Positions 16,714-23,336 of a stretch of DNA of 29,792 nucleotides are shown piece by piece. The first letter of the stretch is position 1. Every line of letters begins with the position of its first letter. The DNA is taken from assembly GCA_020026175.1 (NCBI GenBank), contig JAHHQV010000033.1:1-29792 (forward strand). Reading direction: 5' to 3'. A program made the position numbers and the translations under genes. Source of the DNA: Phocaeicola sp. GTDB taxonomy: Bacteria > Bacteroidota > Bacteroidia > Bacteroidales > Bacteroidaceae. The notes under the pieces are model-generated. The model ran no database searches. It had not been told where the DNA came from and was given only the letters and a program-made list of their open reading frames with translations.

Positions 16714-17364
16714 TTAGAACCATGAATCATCTACTTTTACTTCTTCATTGTTTTGCTGTATAGCATTCATTTCTATGTATGTAGAGTCTACAGCCAGTGA
16801 ATCTCTCAAATGTGTATTGCCAATACATAAAGTCAGCATGGCTTCATGAGGGACCTTATCGCCCGATTTTAAATCTTTACCTCTATATTTAATGCCATAT
16901 ACCCAATCTTGTTCTCCTGGGATAAATTGAGGTTCAGTAAGTTTGAATCCCATTCCTTTCAACTTTGCAGCAGCTTGGCGCATTGAACTGTTGTCAATGA
17001 TATCAGGGAGTTGTATCAATGGAACTGAAGTTGTAGTTATAGTGAGATAAATAGATCTACCTTCTTTTACTCTGGATCCTGGAGCCGGTGTCTGTTCTAA
17101 TACTATACCTGCAGCTTCCCCTTTTACGTAAGTGGAATCAATGATGACAGATTGCATTTTTTGAGAATTGAGAATGTTTTCCGCTTCTTCTATATTTTTC
17201 CTTTTTACACTGGGTACTACATGTGATTCTCCATGTCTGGTATAAGAATCCATCCAAAACAAAGTACCATAAATAACAGCAACTATAGCAACAATCATTG
17301 CCATGATGTTTATCCAGAAAAACTTGTTGTTTTTTAGAGAGAAGAAGTTCTTGAATGTAATCAT
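16714..17364 (-). CDS. PASTA-domain single-pass membrane protein, no kinase domain
   Basis: A 216-residue protein with a basic N-terminus, a transmembrane helix at about 15-38 (FFWINIMAMIVAIVAVIYG) and two PASTA domains. The first (48-111) has VVPSVKRKNIEEAENIL and the sequence EQTPAPGSRVKEG. The second (116-183) has PDIIDNSSMRQAAAKLKGMGF. PASTA domains are known to bind peptidoglycan fragments and beta-lactams in Ser/Thr kinases and PBP2x, but here no kinase or transpeptidase domain is present. Signal-anchor topology puts the domains in the periplasm. It is first in the operon with ddl, supporting a cell-wall role. Confidence 0.9.
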   Translation of the reverse strand: MITFKNFFSLKNNKFFWINIMAMIVAIVAVIYGTLFWMDSYTRHGESHVVPSVKRKNIEEAENILNSQKMQSVIIDSTYVKGEAAGIVLEQTPAPGSRVKEGRSIYLTITTTSVPLIQLPDIIDNSSMRQAAAKLKGMGFKLTEPQFIPGEQDWVYGIKYRGKDLKSGDKVPHEAMLTLCIGNTHLRDSLAVDSTYIEMNAIQQNNEEVKVDDSWF

Positions 17365-17452
17365 ATAAATCTATGTATATTTTTTAAGTTTATTTAAGTT
17401 TATGGGATATTCCCCATTCATTGTTTTTTACACAAAAAGTAATGAATTTGGA

Positions 17453-17483
17453 CAAAGATAGTGCAAACTAAGCTAAGCGCAAA
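17453..17483 (-). promoter_or_regulatory. Promoter of the PASTA-rluD-ddl-acyltransferase operon
   Basis: On the minus strand TTTG (480-483 in the 17 kb block) is followed after 19 bases by TATCTTTG (17453-17460), an excellent Bacteroidetes consensus. The start codon is about 90 bases downstream, leaving an untranslated leader of roughly 80 bases. No other good promoter was found within the six-gene run, whose gaps are 28 bases or less. Confidence 0.75.
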
Positions 17484-17607
17484 GTAAAAATTGAGATTTC
17501 GTTATGTGTAAATATAAGAGTATTTAAAAACAGAAGAAACTATATATCCTAATTCCCGCAAATTATCTCGACTCTCGTGTTATAAGCTCAAGTTTCGGAT
17601 TTATGAA

Positions 17608-18476
17608 TTAAGCCGATTGAGCCAGTACTATAAATGCTGCCAGTCGGCAATTGTCTCTGATTATCAAATCCAGAATAATTTCTTCATCCATTTCTGTAAG
17701 TTCTGCTACAGTTGTAATCACTTCCAGGATGAAGTCCCAATTTTTTTCTATTACAGTCAATTCATGTACCCCATTATACATATCACCGAACAGCCCTCCA
17801 ATAGTTTCGTAGTCATTTGCTCTCTTTATAGAAACCAGTAGGTTATATCGTATCATTACAAGTGTAACGTGTGCAATCTGTGAAGAAAAGTCACGTGCCG
17901 AACAGTCCGCTAAACCGAGTATCCTTTTTGAATCTGCGAAAAAGACCTCTATAGACCAACGCATTGATTATATTTCGTAAGCACGTAAAAAGTCAAGTGA
18001 TGTATTTGTTGTGAGTAAAATTCTCCATTTGTCTCTTTTGCCCATATGGTAGAAAAACATCCTGAGCTCCCGTTTGCCGAGTTTCACAGTAACAGATGCG
18101 TGATGACAACGGTATTTACGGTTGTAATTGAAGGCTTTTCTGGATTTCAACTTGCTGTCTACGGCAATGCGATAGATGACATTGCGCCAATCTACTGTAT
18201 TCTGTGCGAGAATACCTTCTTGCCACCAAACTTACGGCTCATTATTGATGTGGTATAGTGGTACAAGCCGCAGACTGCAAAGAAGGGCATCAATAAGAGT
18301 ATCTGAAATTCCTGAAAGTTTGTGAGCTGGCAGTTGGCTGTCTTAACTACACCAAGACACCTTTGGGCAATTTTGAAGGAGTCCAAAAGATGTAAAAAGT
18401 CATTCATTACAATTCCCTGACGTTTTTCATTGAAAAGATTGCGGATATCTGATGGAATGTTCTTATGTTTGTTCAT
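17608..18476 (-). pseudogene. IS4-family transposase, disrupted
   Basis: The remains fall in three pieces. 18476-18192 is the N-terminal part, starting MNKHKNIPSDIRNLF. The reading then shifts frame near 18195-18230 and continues as QEGILAQNTVDWRNVIYRI and on to LLTTNTSLDFLRAYEI (to 17971). After an in-frame TAA at 17968-17970 it continues SMRWSIEVFFADSKRILGL to 17608. The IS4 signature Y-2-R-3-E-6-K is recognisable in the last block (R, E and K present), and the TAA stands exactly where the tyrosine should be. Intact relatives are over 400 residues; here about 285 codons remain. The stretch that should hold the first two catalytic aspartates, between the DWRN block and the KLGKRELRMFF block, is missing. 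No active enzyme can be made. Confidence 0.85.
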
Positions 18477-18477
18477 G

Positions 18478-18555
18478 GCTTTGAGGTTTAGTATTTATTC
18501 GTTTGCTCACTTCTAAATTACTAAATTTCTGTGATATACAGAAATCCTCAAAGCC
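18478..18555 (-). promoter_or_regulatory. Fold-back leader of the IS4-type transposase
   Basis: GGCTTTGAGG (18478-18487), directly before the transposase ATG, is the exact inverted complement of 18546-18555. A second hairpin inside the loop has an 8-bp stem (ATTTCTGT with ACAGAAAT, loop GATAT) at about 18523-18543. In an mRNA from outside the element the long stem would close against the start codon. Such leaders limit read-through expression in IS10 and IS50; the same role here is inference. Confidence 0.5.
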
Positions 18556-18645
18556 TTTTTTATGCATTTATTGTTGATTGGATTTCAAATCCGAAACTTG
18601 ATCTTTTTATTACAGACAATGGTATTTAGTTTGTATTATTGTGTT

Positions 18646-19220
18646 TCATGATAACTTGGATAGAATTTCATTTACTTTATTTAAATCAAATATTTTTGCA
18701 TCCCATATTTCATTAGGTTTGAGTCCTAGCCATTCGCAGAAATTCTTAGCTTCTTTTCCTTTAGGTTTTTCAGCAAAAACTTCTTTCATATATGCATATC
18801 CATAAATGCCACCACAATCTTCCGGGGGCAGGCTCCTTTGCCTTGTATACAAATAGGAGTTTCGATATAACTATCTTCAACTGATTCTAAAGTAATTAAG
18901 TGAATCCAACTATCTCCAAAATCATATTCGTATAATATCTTTTTTGATATTTCTCCTTGAAAAAAATGTTTTAGAAGTAATTTGTTGGAATCCAAAGTAT
19001 CAGAATTATACATGTCGTCAAAATCAGAAGGTTCTGTTATGCGTATTTCACCTCCGAACTCCTTATCTTTGAATTGATATAGATGATAGTTCCCCCATCC
19101 AAATACGCATTGTATAATTTCGTGCAGGTCTGCAAATGTCATATCATCGCTAACCGATATTCTTCTCCATATAGGTGGTTTGGTTATTCCTTTTATTTGT
19201 ATCTTAAATTGATAAATCAT
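18646..19220 (-). pseudogene. Plasmid pRiA4b ORF-3-like protein, frameshifted
   Basis: The first part (19220 to about 18829) reads MIYQFKIQIKGITKPPIWRR, then FADLHEIIQCVFGWGNYHLYQF, then YEYDFGDSWIHLITLE and CIQGKGACP, the typical order of pfam07929 (pRiA4b ORF-3). The family then continues PPEDCGGIYGY, which is present in another frame as LPPEDCGGIYGYAYMKEVFAEKPKG and runs to the stop at 18646. Restoring one base at the five-G tract 18824-18828 joins the halves into a full-length protein of about 190 residues. It may be a recent inactivation, a slippage-prone tract or a sequencing error. The function of the family is unknown. It begins 20 bases after the DUF1186-like gene and was probably cotranscribed with it. 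Confidence 0.85.
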
Positions 19221-19239
19221 TCTAATTGTTCTTTAGATG

Positions 19240-20700
19240 TTAGTTAATCCATCTTTTCAGTTCTTTATATCTCTCGTTTATATTTAATTTATAATTAGAG
19301 TGTAAAGAACTTTTATGTCTTTTCATTTCTCTGGATATTTCGTCAAAATCTCCACAACATTCCTCATCCACAAGTCCTGTATCGTATAAAATTTTTAGTT
19401 CTGGAAGTAATTCTGTAGCATGTAAATCAAGCAGATGCTCTGTCATCATACCTATAAGCAATCCATCACAACTTTGACATGTATCAAGTTTGCCATCGTA
19501 GAAATTAAGTAGAGTTCTGAACCATTCTATAACATCTTTCCTTCTTTCTGGCTCACGGTTACCTAATAAAGCTATTGCTCCAGATATATTTATACGTGCA
19601 AATGAATATAATCCTGGAATTTGCATATAATGCATAAAATCATCTAAATGTTGTTTGCCTAGTTTGTAAAGCGTAGGAATATATACTTCGTTTGTAATAT
19701 CTCCAAAATGGAAATCAAAGAAATCACTGTTTTGGCATAATGTAAGTAGTATAATGTTTAGAGAGTTTTTGTCTCCAATTTCTCCTAATAATAAAATACA
19801 ATGTAGTAATACTGAATAATATTCATTATTCCATTTTTCCTCACTTATAGAATTGCATGTCTGACCGGTTTCATATAGAATAATATTTTCTAAATCTTTT
19901 CGTAGCTCATCATGCGTAACAGATAAAATCTTTTCCAAATCATTATCATTCATATATATACTATTATCAGGACTATATAGCATATCTGCCAACCACTTAT
20001 GTTTTACTTCAAGCTTAGAAGGAAACTCAGGGTTTATAAAAGAATATTTTTCTTCTTGTATTTTAGGTTGATTTTTCAGATAATTCATTGTACTAAGTAT
20101 AGCGTCAGTGGTTTTGTTATCTATATATTCATCACCTCTTTTAGGCTCTTCCATCATTGGTAGTGAAAATAAAAAGTCATCACCTAACGCCTTTTTTAGT
20201 TTTGGAATATATTCTGATAGCTCAATTTTGTCTTTTGCACATAAGAAATGCTTACCTCCTTTACCATAATTATATTCTATTAAAGGGATATCTTCTGTAT
20301 CTTCTTCTAAAATATACCGAGTAAGTTCAAAAGATTTATTTGGTTGGATACCTACTTCTTCTGCAAATGCTACAGAACCATAAATCAGATTATGTACTTC
20401 CTTGTATGAGACTTTTGAAAAATTGCATCTTTCAAAATCTCTTATAACTTCTTCTAGTTCGTAATTATCTATGCTAAACTTCCACCTGCTTTCTTTTACT
20501 CCAAGACAAAAAGTGTCAATTAAATAGATTCCAATAGTAAAAGTTCCTTGTGGATGAATGCGCGTTACCAAAGCGATTCCTTCACCACATTTTTCCCAGT
20601 CTGTAGTCATATAACATTTTCCAATAGGAAGTTTTCTTGCTTTGCTTCTTATATATTCTTGTGGAGTAAGAGATTTTTGTTTATTATATTGTTTTGCCAT
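19240..20700 (-). CDS. DUF1186-like protein with unassigned N-terminal domain
   Basis: A 486-residue soluble protein without signal peptide or transmembrane segment. The N-terminal third (about 20-110; GKCYMTTDWEKCGEGIALVTRIHPQG, split here as GKCYMTTDWEKCGEG and ALVTRIHPQG) looks like a small beta-rich domain. A linker rich in Glu and Lys follows. The C-terminal part (about 280-470) is helical, with LLHCILLLGEIGDKNSL, RINISGAIALLGNREPE and ELLPELKILYDTGLVDEECC, resembling the HEAT-like DUF1186 proteins. No catalytic motif is visible. It is upstream of, and probably cotranscribed with, the pRiA4b ORF-3-like gene. Codon use is more AT-rich than in its neighbours, suggesting acquisition. The DUF1186 assignment is from memory of the pattern and is moderate. 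Confidence 0.7.
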   Translation of the reverse strand: MAKQYNKQKSLTPQEYIRSKARKLPIGKCYMTTDWEKCGEGIALVTRIHPQGTFTIGIYLIDTFCLGVKESRWKFSIDNYELEEVIRDFERCNFSKVSYKEVHNLIYGSVAFAEEVGIQPNKSFELTRYILEEDTEDIPLIEYNYGKGGKHFLCAKDKIELSEYIPKLKKALGDDFLFSLPMMEEPKRGDEYIDNKTTDAILSTMNYLKNQPKIQEEKYSFINPEFPSKLEVKHKWLADMLYSPDNSIYMNDNDLEKILSVTHDELRKDLENIILYETGQTCNSISEEKWNNEYYSVLLHCILLLGEIGDKNSLNIILLTLCQNSDFFDFHFGDITNEVYIPTLYKLGKQHLDDFMHYMQIPGLYSFARINISGAIALLGNREPERRKDVIEWFRTLLNFYDGKLDTCQSCDGLLIGMMTEHLLDLHATELLPELKILYDTGLVDEECCGDFDEISREMKRHKSSLHSNYKLNINERYKELKRWIN

Positions 20701-20728
20701 AAATAAATAGTGTTTTTTATTGAATTTA

Positions 20729-20736
20729 CAAATTTA
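20729..20736 (-). promoter_or_regulatory. Candidate -7 element for the DUF1186-like gene
   Basis: The minus strand reads TAAATTTG, a TAnnTTTG match, 28 bases upstream of the ATG. No clear TTTG is seen at the expected upstream distance. Confidence 0.45.
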
Positions 20737-20831
20737 GTACTTTAGAGGATTTATTGATAATAAATCTTGTAAAATTATGTTAGGTGTTATTCTCGTAGTA
20801 ATGATATGTGATTATTGGTCTCAGTAACAGA

Positions 20832-20868
20832 AAACGCCGCAAGATGATTTGTTCATTTTGCGGCGTTT
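20832..20868 (-). terminator. Terminator of rpmH
   Basis: An 11-bp perfect stem (AAACGCCGCAA, 20832-20842, with 20858-20868) has a 15-base loop. T-rich bases flank both sides, so it may act on both strands. It begins 26 bases past the rpmH stop. Confidence 0.75.
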
Positions 20869-20893
20869 CTTAAATCTTATTCCAAAGTATGGC

Positions 20894-21055
20894 TTATGCC
20901 TTAACTCCGTTGTATTCGTCGGATACTGTCAATTTTTTACGACCTTTAGCACGACGTGCTGCCAATACTCGGCGACCATTTGCAGTTGCCATTCTTTCAC
21001 GGAAACCGTGTTTGTTTCTTCTCTTTCTGTTAGAAGGTTGGAATGTTCTTTTCAT
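20894..21055 (-). CDS. rpmH: 50S ribosomal protein L34
   Basis: A 53-residue, very basic protein read on the minus strand as MKRTFQPSNRKRRNKHGFRE, followed by RMATANGRRVLAARRAKGRK and KLTVSDEYNGVKA. The first 42 residues match L34 throughout bacteria; the C-terminal tail is somewhat longer than the 46-residue E. coli protein, as is usual in Bacteroidetes. L34 is a late-assembling component of the large subunit. In many bacteria rpmH is next to rnpA and dnaA; here it is alone and divergent from efp. It has its own promoter and terminator. Confidence 0.97.
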   Translation of the reverse strand: MKRTFQPSNRKRRNKHGFRERMATANGRRVLAARRAKGRKKLTVSDEYNGVKA

Positions 21056-21100
21056 TTTCGTATATACTATTTATGTTATTATTCTATGCGTTACGGGCTG

Positions 21101-21131
21101 CAAAATTAGTGTTTTTTTTTAAATAATCAAA
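21101..21131 (-). promoter_or_regulatory. Promoter of rpmH
   Basis: On the minus strand TTTG (21128-21131) is followed after 19 bases by TAATTTTG (21101-21108), a full consensus match. The intervening spacer contains a run of nine A. Confidence 0.8.
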
Positions 21132-21158
21132 GCTATAAGTCATTTTTACACAAAACTT

Positions 21159-21190
21159 TTTGCGAAATTTCGTTATTTAGATTAATTTTG
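21159..21190 (+). promoter_or_regulatory. Promoter of efp
   Basis: TTTG (21159-21162) is followed after 20 bases by TAATTTTG (21183-21190), with the start codon 59 bases downstream. Its -33 element is only 27 bases from that of the divergent rpmH promoter. Confidence 0.8.
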
Positions 21191-21248
21191 CACCCAGAAT
21201 AATGTTCTGAAATTCAATAATAACACATTTATATAAAGATTTTTACTT

Positions 21249-21815
21249 ATGATTAATGCTCAAGACATTAAAATCGGAACTGCAATCCGTATGGATGGCA
21301 AAATTTATTTTTGTATTGATTTCCTTCACGTAAAACCTGGTAAGGGTAACACTTTCATGCGTACTAAGTTGAAAGATGTTGTAAATGGTTACGTTTTGGA
21401 ACGTCGCTTCAATATCGGTGAAAAACTTGAAGATGTACGTGTTGAACGTCGTCCTTATCAGTTCTTGTACAAAGAAGGTGCTGATTATATTTTCATGAAT
21501 CAGGAAACTTACGAACAGGTGCCTATCGCTCACGACCTTATCGAAGGTGTTGATTTCTTGAAAGAAGAAATGATTATCGAAGTTGTTTCTGATGCTTCTA
21601 CTGAAACTATTCTTTTCGCTGAAATGCCTGTTAAGGTTCAGTTGAAGGTTACTTACACAGAACCAGGATTGAAGGGTGATACTGCTACAAATGCCACTAA
21701 GCCTGCTACTGTTGAAACTGGTGCTACAGTACGTGTCCCTTTGTTCATCAATCAGGATGAAATAATCGAAATTGATACTCGTGATGGTTCATATGTTGGC
21801 CGTGTTAAGGCTTGA
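21249..21815 (+). CDS. efp: Elongation factor P
   Basis: EF-P enters the ribosomal E site and helps peptide-bond formation at consecutive prolines. The 188-residue protein has the three-domain layout and usual length: a KOW-like domain with the loop KPGKGNTFMRTKL (29-41, tip Lys32), a central OB domain (about 66-125) and a C-terminal OB domain ending DEIIEIDTRDGSYVGRVKA. The loop lysine is present, but no epmA or epmB gene for its beta-lysylation is in the window. Codon use is strongly biased towards that of highly expressed genes, as expected. A very stable convergent hairpin follows. Confidence 0.97.
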   Translation: MINAQDIKIGTAIRMDGKIYFCIDFLHVKPGKGNTFMRTKLKDVVNGYVLERRFNIGEKLEDVRVERRPYQFLYKEGADYIFMNQETYEQVPIAHDLIEGVDFLKEEMIIEVVSDASTETILFAEMPVKVQLKVTYTEPGLKGDTATNATKPATVETGATVRVPLFINQDEIIEIDTRDGSYVGRVKA

Positions 21816-21826
21816 TGATAAATATT

Positions 21827-21892
21827 TAGCAATATATACAAAAAAGCAGCCCATGCCGTAAGACATGGGCTGCTTTTTTGTATATATTGCTA
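21827..21892. terminator. Bidirectional terminator between efp and rmuC (29-bp perfect stem)
   Basis: The arms 21827-21855 and 21864-21892 are perfectly complementary over 29 bp, with an 8-base loop CCGTAAGA. The GC-rich top of the stem (AGCAGCCCATG) is next to runs of six A on one side and six T on the other, so it forms a terminator on either strand for the convergent efp and rmuC. Confidence 0.92.
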
Positions 21893-21901
21893 TCGTTCAC
21901 T

Positions 21902-23257
21902 TTATTTCTCTATTAATTTCTGCGGAATATTCTTTTTGGGTGTGATACCAAGTTCCTTCAGCATCTCTGCCTGGCGTATCACATTGCCTTTTCCTTCCGA
22001 CAATTGTCCTCTGGCCGAGTGGTATGCAGTGGTGGCAGTATTAAGTGTTTCTCCTATTTTTTCGAAAGTGTCGGCAAATCCTGCAAGTTTTTCATACAGG
22101 GCAGTACCTCTTTTCACTATTTCCTGAATATTTTTTTCCTGATATTCCCTTTTCCACAAGTCTAAGGCAAGACGTAGTGCTGCTATAAGGTTTGTAGGGC
22201 TCATCAGTATCACTTTTTTCTGATAGGCATAGTTCCACAAGTTAGAGTCGGCTTGCAGAGCCAATACGTATGCCGGCTCGTTTGGCACGAACATCATTAC
22301 GAAGTCTAGCGAAGAGACATTGTATTTCGAATAGTTTTTTTTGCTCAGTTCGTCTATATGTGCCTTTACTGAGCGCAGATGTTCTTTCAGATAATACTCT
22401 TTTTCTGTTTTGTCTTCACTTCCTGTATATCCGGCATAGGCTGTTAGTGAAACCTTCGAGTCTATTATTACTTGGCGGTTGTCGGGGTATACCACCAGAA
22501 TATCAGGCTGCAACCTCTGTCCTTGTTCATTTTTCAGATACTCTCCGTTTTCGTCCTTCAGAAATTCCTGTCTGAAGAATTCCTCTCCTTCGCGCAATCC
22601 GGAATTTTCAAGAATTGTTTCAAGTATCATTTCTCCCCAGTTTCCTTGTATCTTCGAGTCGCCTTTTAGAGCCTTGGTCAGATTGTTGGCATCATCGCTT
22701 ATCTGCTTGTTGAGAGTCATCAGTTCCTTTATCTTGTCTTCAAGCGAGAAACGCTGTTTCGACTCTTTGTCGTACACTTCTGCCACCTGATGCTTGAACT
22801 CGTTCAGGTTTTCTCCGAACGGCTTGAGCAGATTGCCCAGGCTTTCGGAACTCATTCTGTTGAAGTTTTCGGTTTTCTGCTGGAAAATCTTGTTTGCAAT
22901 ATTCTCGAATTCCATGTTGAACTGCCTGTGCAGATTGGCAATATCCTCCTTCTGGTTTTCAAGTTTCTCCATCAGGTTCCTTTTTTCGGCAAGAAGTGCA
23001 GATATTGTTCCTTGCATTTCTTCCTGTCTTCTTGAATATTCCTCTATACGTACCTGAGCCTTGTTCTGTTCTTGTCTGTATGCTTCGGCCAACTGCTGGA
23101 ATTTCTGTTGCTCCGATTTCAGCAATTGCGAAGAATGTTCTTGCAGCATTTTAAGCTGCGATTGTAGTACTCCTGTCTTTCTTCCGGCCATCAGGTAGCC
23201 TATAAAGCTACCTAATATGCTGCCGGTTATTATTCCTGATATAAGATATATATACAT
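21902..23257 (-). CDS. rmuC: DNA recombination protein RmuC
   Basis: RmuC limits inversions at short inverted repeats and is thought to be a nuclease of the PD-(D/E)xK fold. The 451-residue protein has an N-terminal transmembrane anchor (about 3-25, with glycine-rich SGIITGSILGSFIGYLMAG) and a long coiled coil rich in Gln and Glu (about 33-125). The conserved catalytic domain contains GNWGEMILETIL (about 205-217), PDILVVYPDNRQVIIDSKVS (about 254-273, with the D...DSK catalytic residues) and the FVPNEPAY motif (about 318). It has its own promoter overlapping the end of the outer-membrane protein gene. Its 3' end shares the long terminator with efp. Confidence 0.95.
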   Translation of the reverse strand: MYIYLISGIITGSILGSFIGYLMAGRKTGVLQSQLKMLQEHSSQLLKSEQQKFQQLAEAYRQEQNKAQVRIEEYSRRQEEMQGTISALLAEKRNLMEKLENQKEDIANLHRQFNMEFENIANKIFQQKTENFNRMSSESLGNLLKPFGENLNEFKHQVAEVYDKESKQRFSLEDKIKELMTLNKQISDDANNLTKALKGDSKIQGNWGEMILETILENSGLREGEEFFRQEFLKDENGEYLKNEQGQRLQPDILVVYPDNRQVIIDSKVSLTAYAGYTGSEDKTEKEYYLKEHLRSVKAHIDELSKKNYSKYNVSSLDFVMMFVPNEPAYVLALQADSNLWNYAYQKKVILMSPTNLIAALRLALDLWKREYQEKNIQEIVKRGTALYEKLAGFADTFEKIGETLNTATTAYHSARGQLSEGKGNVIRQAEMLKELGITPKKNIPQKLIEK

Positions 23258-23295
23258 TATTTTATAATCGGTTTTTGGGGATGTTTATAGAAGTA

Positions 23296-23327
23296 CAAAG
23301 TTACTAAAAACTTCCGTAAAATGCAAC
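23296..23327 (-). promoter_or_regulatory. Promoter of rmuC
   Basis: On the minus strand GTTG (23324-23327) is followed after 20 bases by TAACTTTG (23296-23303), 39 bases before the ATG. It is in the short gap after the upstream outer-membrane protein gene. Confidence 0.65.
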
Positions 23328-23336
23328 CGTTGTATT

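Larger units (their letters stand above)
17588..18601 (-). mobile_element. Decayed IS4-type insertion sequence, 1,014 bp
   Basis: The element is bounded by perfect 15-bp terminal inverted repeats: TCAAGTTTCGGATTT at 17588-17602 and its reverse complement at 18587-18601. With one mismatch the match can be extended outward to 17584 and 18605. It contains the remains of one DDE transposase on the minus strand, with a frameshift, an internal deletion and a stop codon, so it is not autonomous. I see no convincing target-site duplication beside the repeats. It lies between the promoter of the PASTA operon and the pRiA4b-like gene. Confidence 0.85.

Noticed and set aside
17588..18601. Target-site duplication of the IS element
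   Set aside because: The bases beside the inverted repeats (TTATAAGC on the left, TCTTTTTATT on the right) do not form a convincing direct repeat.
18646..19220. Programmed ribosomal frameshifting in the pRiA4b-like gene
   Set aside because: The five-C run lacks a classical slippery heptamer, and the family is normally encoded in one frame, so a one-base loss is simpler.
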